Shown here: positions 45,805 through 54,665 of the stretch, piece by piece | Layout of the letters: the number at the start of each line of letters is the position of its first letter | Position numbering within the stretch: position 1 is the stretch's first letter | Source: Qipengyuania atrilutea | GTDB taxonomy: Bacteria; Pseudomonadota; Alphaproteobacteria; Sphingomonadales; Sphingomonadaceae | Length of the DNA stretch: 64,000 nucleotides | Assembly (NCBI RefSeq): GCF_013370205.1 | Contig: NZ_JABWGV010000004.1 | Coordinates: 62,001 to 126,000 of the forward strand | Direction of reading: 5' to 3' | Program-made: the position numbers and the translations under genes | Notes under the pieces: generated by a model | Seen by the model: only the letters and a program-made list of their open reading frames with translations | What the model was told of the DNA's origin: nothing | The model's database searches: none

Positions 45805-48186
45805 TTAAGCGATGCGGGAACGCTGCGTCGCTTCGCGGTGGAGCATCGAAATCGCTTCGCGCGCCGCCATCGGGCGTCCGAAGTAATATCCCTGTATCTT
45901 CGTACAGCCGAGCCCGCGGATCAGCGCGGCTTCGTCAGCGTTCTCGACCCCTTCGGCAGTCGTGGTCATCCCGAGGCTTTCGGTCATGGCGACGACCGCC
46001 CGGATGATCGCGAGGCTTTCGCGGTTGCCCTGCGCTGCGCCCTGCACGAACAGGCGGTCCACCTTGATTGTCGAGAAACGCAGCGTGCGCAGATAGCCGA
46101 GCGAGGAATAGCCGGTCCCAAAATCGTCCAGCGCCACGCTGCAGCCCAGCGACATGATCGATTCGAGTGCCGTGCGCGCAACCGTCGCATCGGACAGGAA
46201 CACGCTTTCGGTGACTTCGATCTCTAGTCGGTCGGCGGGCAATCCGGTCTCGTCGAGGATCTCCTCGACCATCTTGGCAAAGCCCGGCTCCAAAAGTTGC
46301 GGCGGCGCGACGTTGACATTGACCATCACGTGCGGCGGCCATTGCATCGCACGCTTGCACGCTTCGCGCAGCACCCACTTTCCGATCGGCAGGATCAACC
46401 GGGTTTCCTCGGCCATCGGAATGAACTTCGCCGGGCTGACGTGGCCGTGCAGTCTGCTGTTCCAGCGCAGCAGCGCCTCGAAGCTGACCACGGTTTCTCC
46501 GTTCGCGTCGACCACCGGCTGATAGACCAGTTCGAATTCGTCGTTGTCGAGCGCACTGCGCAGCGAATCTTCGAGCTGCCGCTGCTCTTCCGCGAGAGCA
46601 TGGAGCGACGGCTCGAACCCGCAATGTTCCGCGCCGCCAAGGTCTTTCGCCTGATAGAGGGCGAGGTCGGCGTTGCGCATCAGTTCTTCTACGGTCTTCC
46701 CATCGCGCGGACCGACTGCGGAGCCGATGCTGGTACCGACGTAAAGCGTGTGATCGTCGACATTGTAGGGCGCGGAAATCGACGCGATGATCCGCCGGGA
46801 AAGTTCGGTGACGCGCTTCGCGTCATCGAGATCACGAATGACGACCCCGAACTCGTCGCCGCCGAGCCTGCCGCACATCTCGTTCTCGCCCATCAGCGCG
46901 GTCAGTCGCTCGCCCACCTGTTCGAGCAGCTTGTCCCCGACCTGATGACCGAGCGTATCATTCACCGCCTTGAAGCGGTCAAGATCGAGCATCAGGAACG
47001 CGCAGCGCGTGCGCCATTCGGCCGCATAGTCGAGCGCTCCGCTCAGCGCTTCGTTCAGGAGCAGCCGGTTGGGCAGCCGCGTCAGCGTATCGTAGCGCGC
47101 GAGATAGGCGATCTTCTCGCTCGATTCGCGCTGCTCGGTCACGTCCGAGCCGACACCGCGAAAGCCGACGTATTGATTGCGTTCGTCGAGGATCGGCGTT
47201 CCCGACAACTCCCACCACCGTTTGCGGCCGTTCAAATCGACGCAAACGAGTATATTGGCGAAGCTCTCGCGCCGGTTAAGCTTCTCGGCGAGCTCCGCGA
47301 GACTCTGGTTGAGCTGTCCGGTATTCCACGTCTTGCCGGCAAGGAGTTCGACGAAGCTTTCCCCTTCGGCGGCATGCGGTTCGCGGTTCAGCGCATAGGC
47401 GAAGCGCGGCGAAACGCTCCGCAAGCGGCGCGACGCGTCGATCTGCCAGAGCCAGTCCGCGCCGTTTTCCTCAAATTCGCGCAGCAATAGCGAGACGACC
47501 TGGTTCTTTTCCTCGACCCCTGCTTCGGCAATCTTCGCGGCAAGGAACATCCGCGACTTCTCGATCGTGCCGACGGTCACGAGGCCGAAGAATATCGGCG
47601 GCAGGATAGTAAGCTGCAGAAAGCCCAGATGAATTAGCCCGAACGCCAACGACGCCGAGGTTATACCGCACAGGATAATGGTACAGATCGGGGCGGTCAC
47701 GATGCCCAGCGCCGATCCGACCACAAGGGTCATGACGATCAGCCAGCCGACGAGCAAGTCGGTCAAGGAGCCCGCCAGCGCCAGCGCGATCATGGGAACC
47801 GCCCATAGAAGCGCGTGCGCAGTCATGACGGCGGCATGCTCGATATATTCGCCAGCCTGAAGCGAGCGGCGCTGCGCATAGCGGAAACGCCGTTCCAGTT
47901 CGAGGCTGCGGTAAAGCACTCCGGTCAGGAGTATCGTCCACCCGACGATGGCCCACCAGGCGCCCTTGCCCACGAAAAGCCATGCCAGCGTCATGCAGGC
48001 GATGGCATTGCCGGCCACACGGTATGCCGCCGCCTCACTCAACCGCGAATACTGAATGCTTCGAAGGGAAGCCCATTTTTCCGTGCCGATGCCCGCGAGG
48101 CCCAACACGTCGAGCGCGGACAATTGCCCGGGTTCTTCGGAGTTATCAGAGCTGGCTCGTTTCACTCCCTTGCGAATAAGGCGCAA
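45805..48186 (-). CDS. Membrane-anchored PAS-GGDEF-EAL cyclic-di-GMP protein
   Basis: A 793-residue c-di-GMP protein. Several membrane helices (about 55-205) are followed by a PAS domain (about 235-350), GGDEF (about 360-520, intact GGDEF at 442-446) and EAL (about 535-785, EAL at 570-572). The EAL metal and catalytic residues appear intact: NVNVAP, EVTES, DDFGTGYSS, the Lys in STIKVDRLF, AEGVEN and QGYYFGRP. Both synthesis and hydrolysis are therefore possible. It is convergent with purQ. Confidence 0.93.
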   Translation of the reverse strand: MRLIRKGVKRASSDNSEEPGQLSALDVLGLAGIGTEKWASLRSIQYSRLSEAAAYRVAGNAIACMTLAWLFVGKGAWWAIVGWTILLTGVLYRSLELERRFRYAQRRSLQAGEYIEHAAVMTAHALLWAVPMIALALAGSLTDLLVGWLIVMTLVVGSALGIVTAPICTIILCGITSASLAFGLIHLGFLQLTILPPIFFGLVTVGTIEKSRMFLAAKIAEAGVEEKNQVVSLLLREFEENGADWLWQIDASRRLRSVSPRFAYALNREPHAAEGESFVELLAGKTWNTGQLNQSLAELAEKLNRRESFANILVCVDLNGRKRWWELSGTPILDERNQYVGFRGVGSDVTEQRESSEKIAYLARYDTLTRLPNRLLLNEALSGALDYAAEWRTRCAFLMLDLDRFKAVNDTLGHQVGDKLLEQVGERLTALMGENEMCGRLGGDEFGVVIRDLDDAKRVTELSRRIIASISAPYNVDDHTLYVGTSIGSAVGPRDGKTVEELMRNADLALYQAKDLGGAEHCGFEPSLHALAEEQRQLEDSLRSALDNDEFELVYQPVVDANGETVVSFEALLRWNSRLHGHVSPAKFIPMAEETRLILPIGKWVLREACKRAMQWPPHVMVNVNVAPPQLLEPGFAKMVEEILDETGLPADRLEIEVTESVFLSDATVARTALESIMSLGCSVALDDFGTGYSSLGYLRTLRFSTIKVDRLFVQGAAQGNRESLAIIRAVVAMTESLGMTTTAEGVENADEAALIRGLGCTKIQGYYFGRPMAAREAISMLHREATQRSRIA

Positions 48187-48284
48187 AGGTTTCCACCCAG
48201 TAAAACGGACTTTCGTAATCGTCCTTTATCGATCTTAATTTGCGTTAAAAAAGAACAGTTAAGGAAGGTTCACCAGTTTGCGCG

Positions 48285-50108
48285 TTACTCCACGGTAACC
48301 GATTTCGCTAGATTGCGCGGCTGATCGACATCGGTGCCTTTGACGCAGGCGGTATGATACGCGAGCAGCTGAACCGGTATCGCGTATACTAGCGGCGCGA
48401 TAAGCGGATGGACCTGCGGCATTTCGATGGTCGCCATGCAGCCCTCGCCCGCGGCCTCCAGACCCTTCGCATCGGAAATGAGAACGATCTGGCCGCCGCG
48501 CGCGCGCACTTCTTCCATATTCGATACGGTCTTTTCGAACAGCGGGCCCGAGGGCGCGAGAACGATGACCGGAACATGCTCGTCGATCAAGGCGATCGGG
48601 CCATGCTTCATCTCGCCGCTGGCATAGCCTTCCGCATGGATGTAACTGATTTCCTTCAGCTTCAGCGCGCCTTCCATGGCCAGCGGATAGTCCGGGCCGC
48701 GTCCCAAATAGAGCACGTCGCGGGCCGGCGCGATCAGATGCGCCATTGCCGCAATGTCTTCGTCGTGGTCGAGAGCGGCATTGAGGCAGGCAGGCGCCTC
48801 GAGAAGATGGCGCACCACCTCCTGCTCTTCCTTGCGGCTCATCAGACCGCGCTTCACTGCCATATGTGCGGCGAGCGCGGCCAGCACCGCGAGCTGGCAG
48901 GTGAAGGCCTTGGTCGATGCGACGCCGATTTCCGGACCGGCGTGGGTCGGGAGCAGCAGATCGGCTTCGCGCGCCATGCTGCTGGTCGGCACATTGACGA
49001 CGACGCCGATGGTCTGCCCGTTCGCCTTGCAGTGACGCAACGCAGCCAGCGTGTCGGCGGTCTCACCGCTTTGCGAGATGAACAGCGCAAGGCCGCCCTC
49101 CTCAAGTACCGGTTCGCGGTAGCGGAACTCGCTCGCCACATCGAGATCGACGGGAACGCGCGCGAATTGCTCGAACCAGTATTTCGCGACCATTGCTGCA
49201 TAATAGGACGTGCCGCAGGCCACGATCGTGACCCGCTTGATGCTGGAAAGGTCGAAGTCGAACTGCGGCAGGGCAACCGAATTGTCCGCCTGCCGAAGGT
49301 AGGAGCCGAGCGTTTGCGCGACCACGGTCGGTTGCTCGAAGATTTCCTTCTGCATGAAGTGACGGTAGTTGCCCTTTTCGATCGCGGCGGCCGACGCACC
49401 CGAATGGGTCTTGTCGCGGGTTACCTGAGCACCCGTTTCGTCGTAGATCTGCGCACCGTCGCGGGTCACGACGACCCAGTCGCCTTCTTCGAGGTAGGTG
49501 ATTTCCTGTGTGAGCGGAGCGAGCGCCAAGGCGTCGGAGCCAAGGTAGGTCTCTCCCTCCCCGTAACCCACCACCAGCGGCGAGCCGAGCCGTGCTCCGA
49601 TCAGCATGTCGGGATGCTCGCGAAAGGCGATCGCCAGCGCGAAAGCACCGCGGAGGCGTGGGAGGACGGTCTGGATCGCGTCCTCGGGCGAGGCGCCCCG
49701 TTCGACTTCGCGGGAAAGCAGGTGCGCTACGACTTCGCTGTCCGTCTCGCTTTCGAGAGTGCGGCCTTCGCCCGTCAGTTCCGCGCGCAGTTCCTTGTAA
49801 TTCTCGATAATCCCGTTGTGAACGAGCGCAAGATGCTCGGTCGCGTGCGGATGCGCGTTGCGGGCCGTCGGCGCGCCGTGCGTCGCCCACCGGGTGTGCG
49901 CGATACCCACATCACCGGGCGCAGGCTCGTTTTGCAGCACAGCTTCGAGGTTCGACAGCTTGCCCTCCGCGCGCCGGCGGATCAGCTTCCCCTCGTCGAT
50001 CGTGCAGATCCCTGCGCTGTCGTAGCCGCGGTATTCCATCCGCCGCAGCCCCTCGACCAGCCGACCGGACACACTGCTACGGCCGACAATGCCGATAATT
50101 CCGCACAT
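48285..50108 (-). CDS. glmS: Glutamine--fructose-6-phosphate aminotransferase (isomerizing)
   Basis: Makes glucosamine-6-phosphate for peptidoglycan and LPS. The 607-residue protein begins MCGIIGIVG with the glutaminase Cys at residue 2. It has EYRGYDSAG, HTRWATHG and HNGIIENY in the glutaminase domain, and two SIS domains with ACGTSYYAA, SQSGETADT, and the ending DQPRNLAKSVTVE. No glmS ribozyme-like structure is apparent in the leader. No terminator is evident in the 98 bases downstream. Confidence 0.97.
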   Translation of the reverse strand: MCGIIGIVGRSSVSGRLVEGLRRMEYRGYDSAGICTIDEGKLIRRRAEGKLSNLEAVLQNEPAPGDVGIAHTRWATHGAPTARNAHPHATEHLALVHNGIIENYKELRAELTGEGRTLESETDSEVVAHLLSREVERGASPEDAIQTVLPRLRGAFALAIAFREHPDMLIGARLGSPLVVGYGEGETYLGSDALALAPLTQEITYLEEGDWVVVTRDGAQIYDETGAQVTRDKTHSGASAAAIEKGNYRHFMQKEIFEQPTVVAQTLGSYLRQADNSVALPQFDFDLSSIKRVTIVACGTSYYAAMVAKYWFEQFARVPVDLDVASEFRYREPVLEEGGLALFISQSGETADTLAALRHCKANGQTIGVVVNVPTSSMAREADLLLPTHAGPEIGVASTKAFTCQLAVLAALAAHMAVKRGLMSRKEEQEVVRHLLEAPACLNAALDHDEDIAAMAHLIAPARDVLYLGRGPDYPLAMEGALKLKEISYIHAEGYASGEMKHGPIALIDEHVPVIVLAPSGPLFEKTVSNMEEVRARGGQIVLISDAKGLEAAGEGCMATIEMPQVHPLIAPLVYAIPVQLLAYHTACVKGTDVDQPRNLAKSVTVE

Positions 50109-50243
50109 GAAGAAATTCCCGAATATAAATTTGAAGTCGTTCGCGATGTAACCGCTAAAAGCTTAACATCAAAGGCCAAGCGCCTAGCCGCAATCGTATT
50201 TCCGCGGCCTGTACCGATTTCGGCCGATGTGCTTGCTCCCACG

Positions 50244-51140
50244 TCAACGCGGCATCGGCTGCCGCGCGGGCGAAGAACGCCACAGGAAGATGCCGGCGGC
50301 GATGATGATCGCAGCGCCCAGCACCGTGACGAGGTCCGGCAGATCGCCGAACCACCACCAGCCGAAGAAGCTCGCGACGAGGATCTGGATATAGGTGCAT
50401 GGCGCGATGACTGCTGCGCCCGCTCGCTCTGTACCGACATAAGTCAGGAAATGCGCGGTACTCGCGGTCAGAGCGACGAACGCGCAGCGCGCGGCGATCG
50501 TCCAGTCCGGAGCGGAGATGGCAAGCGCCTCGACCCCGCTGGCGGCACCTACGAGCGCGGCTATCAGCAACACCGGAAAGGCGCCCACTGCCATATAGAC
50601 CTGCATCGAGAGCGCGCTACCCTGCCCCGCGGACGCCCGGTTTGTGATGACGACCAGGCTCATGAAAAAGGCTGCGATGAGCGGCAATACAGCGACCCAG
50701 CCAAGCTCGGCCAGGTTCGGCCGCAAAATGATGAGCACCCCGGCGAGCGCGACGGGTGAAGCGATCCATACTGCAGGACGAACCTTCTCCTTCAGCAGCG
50801 GTCCGCTGAACAGGGCCGTGAACACCGGCGCCACGAACGCCAGCGCCATCGCTTCGGCGAGCGGCATGACGAAGATCGCGGAAAAGAACGCCAGCGTCGC
50901 TCCGGCAAGGCAAAACCCGCGCGCCGCTTGAAGCCAAGGTTTTAGCGGGCGAAAGGCTTCGGCTCCTTCGCGGACGAGAAGCAGCGAGGACAGGCCGACC
51001 GCTCCAATGAAGAAGCGCAGCGCAGCAACGGCGAGCGGCGACCACTCGCCGGCCATGGTCTTGATGACCGCATCGCCGACGGAGAGCAGAGCGAAACCCG
51101 CCAGCGCGATTGCGATCCCGCCGCGTTCATCTTGTTGCAT
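50244..51140 (-). CDS. EamA/DMT-family transporter
   Basis: A 298-residue membrane protein with about ten helices and two EamA repeats (RhaT/YdcZ-like drug/metabolite exporter). ATG at 51140 (MQQDERGGIAIAL) is chosen since the upstream extension is polar and overlaps the divergent promoter region. The substrate is unknown. It lies 135 bases downstream of glmS on the same strand and is divergent from the PAP2 gene. Confidence 0.88.
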   Translation of the reverse strand: MQQDERGGIAIALAGFALLSVGDAVIKTMAGEWSPLAVAALRFFIGAVGLSSLLLVREGAEAFRPLKPWLQAARGFCLAGATLAFFSAIFVMPLAEAMALAFVAPVFTALFSGPLLKEKVRPAVWIASPVALAGVLIILRPNLAELGWVAVLPLIAAFFMSLVVITNRASAGQGSALSMQVYMAVGAFPVLLIAALVGAASGVEALAISAPDWTIAARCAFVALTASTAHFLTYVGTERAGAAVIAPCTYIQILVASFFGWWWFGDLPDLVTVLGAAIIIAAGIFLWRSSPARQPMPR

Positions 51141-51207
51141 GAAAGTACCTTGTTCCTTTCGCCGCGCCTTAGGTGCGCACAACTTCCGGCACAAGCGGCG
51201 CGGCGCA

Positions 51208-51243
51208 TTAGGACAAAGTCAAGATTTGCAAAATATTCACCAT
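51208..51243 (+). repeat. Leader repeat copy A, upstream of the PAP2-family gene
   Basis: A 36-base AT-rich element that starts TTAGGACAAAGTCAAG and ends CAAAATATTCACCAT. It matches copy B at 52313-52348 at about 28 of 36 positions without gaps. It lies 106 bases before the TTG start at 51314, nearly the same distance as copy B from cpaF. A promoter or operator is likely. Confidence 0.55.
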
Positions 51244-51313
51244 GTCGGCGTGCGGTGGGCGCGCTTTGAGGAAACAGCGCTGCCGCGCGAAGCATGTGCC
51301 GAAAGGATCACCC

Positions 51314-52291
51314 TTGTACGAGCGTCTGAAAACAACCTTCCCAGTCGAGATCGTGATCGCCGCGAGCTTTCTATTCGTCACGCTGTGCATCGGACTTGTT
51401 TTTGGATTGCCCTTCAACTTCCCAAATTCGCAGCACGCGTCCTTCGTGGGCGTGCATTATCTCTATCCGCTTGCCGCGATCGCAATATGGGCGGTGTACG
51501 TATTTTTCGCCCGGCGCGAGCACCTCAGCGGCGTCTTTCTGGCTGCCTTACCGAGCTACGCTGTAGTGCTCGTTTGCCACTTCAACCTGAAACTATGGAC
51601 GCAGCATCTTAATCCGGTGCTGTGGGACGACGCGCTTTGGGCTAGCGATCAGGTACTTCGCCCGACAGTCGATCTGTTTACGTACGTCCGTGTTGCGCTC
51701 GACCCGCTCGTTTCGCTCGAGAACAATTTCTACATGCTCGGCTTCATCGCAATGTTTTACCTGGTGTTTTTCTACGTTTGGTTGAAACATCCGCAGGAAT
51801 TCCGGCGGCTAATGCTTTCTATCATCATTCTTCACATCCTTGGGTCTATCGGATATCTCACGATGCCCGCGCTCGGCCCGTTCCTATACGAGACTGGCGT
51901 AGAACCGTTTGCGGCTGCTGCACAGGAAGGCATGCTAGCCTCCTACCGCGCGAATGCCGAAGGCGGAGCTGCATGGCTTGCAGACCAGGGCGGACAGCAG
52001 TTAACCGTCGGACTGGCGGCCATGCCTTCACTACACACGGGAGCATCGTTCCTTTTCCTCCTGTTTTGTGCGCGCAAATCCGCTGCGATGACTGCTATAC
52101 TGCTGCCACTCTTCTGTTTTATCGCCGTAGATGCGGTAGCTAATCGCTGGCACTATTTCCTCGACCTACCAGTCGGCATGGGATGCGCCGCGCTTGCTTT
52201 GTACCTCGCCCGCAGGCTGGCTCCACAGCGGTCGGCCGAACTGGCGACAAACGAACCCGCTGATATGCTACCCGTACCGCAGCAAGCGTAG
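51314..52291 (+). CDS. PAP2-family membrane phosphatase/phosphotransferase
   Basis: A 325-residue membrane protein with about six helices. The PAP2 signature appears as MPSLHTG (around residue 240) and NRWHYFLDLPVGMG, the arrangement of inositol-phosphorylceramide synthase-like and lipid phosphatase proteins. TTG at 51314 is preferred: AAAGGAT precedes it, and the longer ATG start at 51242 would fall inside the repeated leader element. Codon use is visibly more A/T-rich (TTT, CTA, TTA, ATA) than that of its neighbours, a possible sign of transfer. Substrate is inferred only as a phospholipid or sphingolipid. Confidence 0.82.
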   Translation: MYERLKTTFPVEIVIAASFLFVTLCIGLVFGLPFNFPNSQHASFVGVHYLYPLAAIAIWAVYVFFARREHLSGVFLAALPSYAVVLVCHFNLKLWTQHLNPVLWDDALWASDQVLRPTVDLFTYVRVALDPLVSLENNFYMLGFIAMFYLVFFYVWLKHPQEFRRLMLSIIILHILGSIGYLTMPALGPFLYETGVEPFAAAAQEGMLASYRANAEGGAAWLADQGGQQLTVGLAAMPSLHTGASFLFLLFCARKSAAMTAILLPLFCFIAVDAVANRWHYFLDLPVGMGCAALALYLARRLAPQRSAELATNEPADMLPVPQQA

Positions 52292-52312
52292 CTCTTGGCG
52301 GGCGCGCAGGCC

Positions 52313-52348
52313 TTAGGGAATAATCAAGGTTTCCAAATTATTCACCAC
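52313..52348 (+). repeat. Leader repeat copy B, upstream of cpaF
   Basis: A 36-base element beginning TTAGGGAATAATCAAGG and ending CAAATTATTCACCAC, partner of copy A at 51208-51243. It starts 110 bases before the cpaF ATG. Both leaders also end with a similar AGGATCAC segment just before the start codon. Together with copy A it flanks the PAP2 gene as direct repeats. Confidence 0.55.
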
Positions 52349-52422
52349 AATATCAAAGCAGATCGGGCAGCGCTTCAGCAGCGGACCCGGCCTTTCATGA
52401 ACGTCAATTCGAGGATCACGAC

Positions 52423-53955
52423 ATGAGCGCATTCGGGCGAAAAAACGGAGCGAGCGGCATGAAGCCGGGAGCACGGCCCAGCTTCGGTGTCGCGAAAGCC
52501 ATGAACGGCAGCGATGCTCCGCATCCGGGCGGCCGGGGCGCGGAAAAGCAGTTCCCCCCGCTACCCGACGACGAAGCGAAAGAACGCGCACCCAAGGCCC
52601 CCTCGGCGCAGAATGCCGGCTCCGACGATCCGATGGCGAAGCTCACGGAGCGCGCCAATGCGGTCATGGAAGAACCGAAGGAAGCCACCGGTTTCGAAGC
52701 AAGCGTTCACAAGATCAAGGAACAGGTGCTTCCGCGCCTGCTCGAGCGCGTCGATCCCGAAGCCGCCGCCACGCTCACGAAGGACGAACTATCGGAAGAG
52801 TTTCGTCCGATCATCATGGAAGTGCTGGCCGAACTGAAGGTCACGCTGAACCGCCGCGAACAGTTCGCGCTCGAAAAGGTGCTGATCGACGAACTGCTCG
52901 GTTTCGGTCCGCTGGAGGAGTTGCTCGGCGATCCGGACGTGTCGGACATCATGGTGAACGGTCCGCAGCAGACCTACATCGAAAAAGGCGGCAAGCTCGT
53001 GATCGCGCCGATCCAGTTCCGCGACGAGCAACACCTGTTCCAGATCGCCCAGCGCATCGTGAACCAGGTCGGTCGCCGCGTCGACCAGACCACGCCGCTC
53101 GCCGACGCCCGCCTCAAGGACGGCAGCCGCGTGAACGTCATCGTGCCGCCGCTCTCGCTGCGCGGCACAGCGATCTCCATTCGTAAATTCTCCGAAAAGC
53201 CGATCACCATCGACATGCTCAAGGGCTTCGGCTCGATGAGCGAGAAGATGGCGACCGCGCTGAAGATCGCCGGGGCGTGCCGGATGAACATCGTCATCTC
53301 CGGCGGTACGGGTTCGGGCAAAACGACGATGCTCAACGCCTTGTCTAAGATGATCGACCCTGGCGAGCGCGTGCTGACGATCGAGGACGCGGCCGAACTT
53401 CGCCTGCAGCAGCCACACTGGCTACCGCTCGAAACCCGTCCGCCGAACCTCGAAGGACAAGGCGCGATCACCATCGGCGACCTCGTGAAGAACGCGCTGC
53501 GTATGCGCCCCGACCGCATCATCCTCGGCGAAATTCGCGGCGCGGAATGTTTCGACCTCCTCGCCGCCATGAACACGGGCCACGACGGCTCGATGTGTAC
53601 GCTTCACGCCAACAGCCCGCGCGAGTGCCTTGGCCGTATGGAAAACATGATCCTGATGGGCGACATCAAGATCCCGAAGGAAGCGATCTCGCGCCAGATC
53701 GCCGAATCGGTTGACCTGATCGTGCAGGTGAAGCGTCTGCGCGACGGTTCGCGCCGGACGACCAACGTCACCGAAGTCATCGGGATGGAAGGCGACGTCA
53801 TCGTGACGCAGGAACTGTTCAAGTTCGAATATCTGGACGAGAGCGAAGACGGCAAGATCCTCGGCGAATTCCGCTCGTCAGGCTTGCGCCCCTACACGCT
53901 CGAAAAAGCGCGGCAGTTCGGCTTCGACCAGGCCTATCTGGAAGCCTGCCTGTAA
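52423..53955 (+). CDS. cpaF: CpaF/TadA-family pilus or secretion ATPase
   Basis: A 510-residue hexameric ATPase of the Flp/Tad pilus type. A disordered N-terminus (1-80) is followed by an N-terminal helical domain. The RecA core has Walker A SGGTGSGKT at 294-302, the Asp box LTIEDAAELRLQQPHW, Walker B region RPDRIILGEIRGAE and HDGSMCTLHANSPRE. No other tad/cpa gene (cpaA-E, tadB/C, pilin) is in the window, so the partners must be elsewhere. Shared leader similarity suggests coregulation with the PAP2 gene. Confidence 0.92.
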   Translation: MSAFGRKNGASGMKPGARPSFGVAKAMNGSDAPHPGGRGAEKQFPPLPDDEAKERAPKAPSAQNAGSDDPMAKLTERANAVMEEPKEATGFEASVHKIKEQVLPRLLERVDPEAAATLTKDELSEEFRPIIMEVLAELKVTLNRREQFALEKVLIDELLGFGPLEELLGDPDVSDIMVNGPQQTYIEKGGKLVIAPIQFRDEQHLFQIAQRIVNQVGRRVDQTTPLADARLKDGSRVNVIVPPLSLRGTAISIRKFSEKPITIDMLKGFGSMSEKMATALKIAGACRMNIVISGGTGSGKTTMLNALSKMIDPGERVLTIEDAAELRLQQPHWLPLETRPPNLEGQGAITIGDLVKNALRMRPDRIILGEIRGAECFDLLAAMNTGHDGSMCTLHANSPRECLGRMENMILMGDIKIPKEAISRQIAESVDLIVQVKRLRDGSRRTTNVTEVIGMEGDVIVTQELFKFEYLDESEDGKILGEFRSSGLRPYTLEKARQFGFDQAYLEACL

Positions 53956-53958
53956 GCG

Positions 53959-54189
53959 TCAGCCGGCGGCCATGCCCTTGATCGCCATGACGAGCAGCCC
54001 GGCACCAATGAAGGCGCTGGCGAAGAAGATCGCCATCCACGGGACGTAGCCGACCCGGTCGATGTCGCGCCGTTTCCCGCGCCGCCGCTCGACGTATCCG
54101 GCTATGCCTGCCACCAGCAGAAAGCCGCACGCCCATACGGCGGCGATCTCGGCATCGCTGGCAAAGGTCCAGAGGCGGTGGATTTCCAT
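53959..54189 (-). CDS. Small two-helix membrane protein
   Basis: A 76-residue protein with two hydrophobic segments (IAAVWACGFLLVAGIAGYV and WMAIFFASAFIGAGLLVMAI) separated by a basic loop (ERRRGKRRD). No family is recognised. The ATG at 54189 (MEIHRLWTFASDAE) is preferred over an upstream extension that reads antisense through the entericidin gene. It is convergent with cpaF, 3 bases from its stop. Confidence 0.65.
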   Translation of the reverse strand: MEIHRLWTFASDAEIAAVWACGFLLVAGIAGYVERRRGKRRDIDRVGYVPWMAIFFASAFIGAGLLVMAIKGMAAG

Positions 54190-54221
54190 GGCAGCGCAGA
54201 TAGATACGCCGTCTTCCTTCG

Positions 54222-54246
54222 GGAACCCCTTGCCGGCCATGCCGTT
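54222..54246 (+). promoter_or_regulatory. EcfG-type general stress promoter of the first entericidin gene
   Basis: GGAAC (54222-54226) and CGTT (54243-54246) are separated by exactly 16 bases, a full match to the alphaproteobacterial EcfG consensus. It lies in the intergenic gap, 40 bases before the ATG at 54287, which leaves room for the GAAGGAGG ribosome site. Confidence 0.7.
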
Positions 54247-54286
54247 GTCTGACCACCGGTATTTTTGCCGAAGGAGGACTTGGGTT

Positions 54287-54415
54287 ATGGTTCGTAAAGT
54301 ACTTATCGCCGCAAGCGTTGCATCGCTCGCGTTGACTGCCGCTGCCTGCAACACCGTTCGCGGCGCCGGCGAAGATCTCGAATCCGCTGCGGACGCAGTC
54401 GACGAAGAAATCTGA
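54287..54415 (+). CDS. Entericidin-like small lipoprotein 1
   Basis: A 42-residue peptide: signal MVRKVLIAASVASLALTAAAC with a lipobox Cys at 21, then NTVRGAGEDLESAADAVDEE, the entericidin A/B hallmark. Entericidins are membrane-anchored stress-induced lipoproteins, some forming antidote/toxin pairs. AAGGAGG precedes the ATG. It has its own EcfG-like promoter and terminator and a paralogue directly downstream. Confidence 0.88.
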   Translation: MVRKVLIAASVASLALTAAACNTVRGAGEDLESAADAVDEEI

Positions 54416-54438
54416 TCGGCTTCACTATTATTCCCGAG

Positions 54439-54470
54439 AACGCCCGCCCCCACCGGCGGGCGTTTTCATT
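54439..54470 (+). terminator. Rho-independent terminator after entericidin 1
   Basis: A 10-bp perfect stem, AACGCCCGCC (54439-54448) with GGCGGGCGTT (54455-54464), a 6-base loop and a TTTTCATTT tail. It separates the two entericidin genes. Confidence 0.85.
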
Positions 54471-54530
54471 TGATATTAAGCTGTCTCACCCCTTATGTTC
54501 GGTAGCATTCGCTATCGAGGGACCAGCTCC

Positions 54531-54659
54531 ATGTACCGCAAGTTCGTAGTCGCATTCAGTCTGGCGGCGGTGTCGCTGTCGCTATCTGCATGCAACACCG
54601 TGCGCGGGTTCGGGCAGGACATCACCTCCGTCGCCGATGCGGTCGACGAGGAAACGTAA
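54531..54659 (+). CDS. Entericidin-like small lipoprotein 2
   Basis: A second 42-residue lipoprotein: signal MYRKFVVAFSLAAVSLSLSAC, then NTVRGFGQDITSVADAVDEET. It is the same length as the first copy, with NTVRG and ADAVDEE identical between them. GAGGGACCAGCTCC precedes the ATG. No EcfG motif is seen upstream, so the two copies may be regulated differently. Confidence 0.87.
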   Translation: MYRKFVVAFSLAAVSLSLSACNTVRGFGQDITSVADAVDEET

Positions 54660-54665
54660 GCGCGA

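Noticed and set aside
48235-48248. CtrA-like TTAA-N6-TTAA upstream of the GGDEF/EAL gene
   Set aside because: Spacer is 6 instead of 7 and the gap is AT-rich, so chance occurrence is likely.
48408-50759. 783-codon plus-strand open frame opposite glmS
   Set aside because: Antisense to an intact, unmistakable glmS; rich in Arg/His/Asp as expected for a shadow frame.
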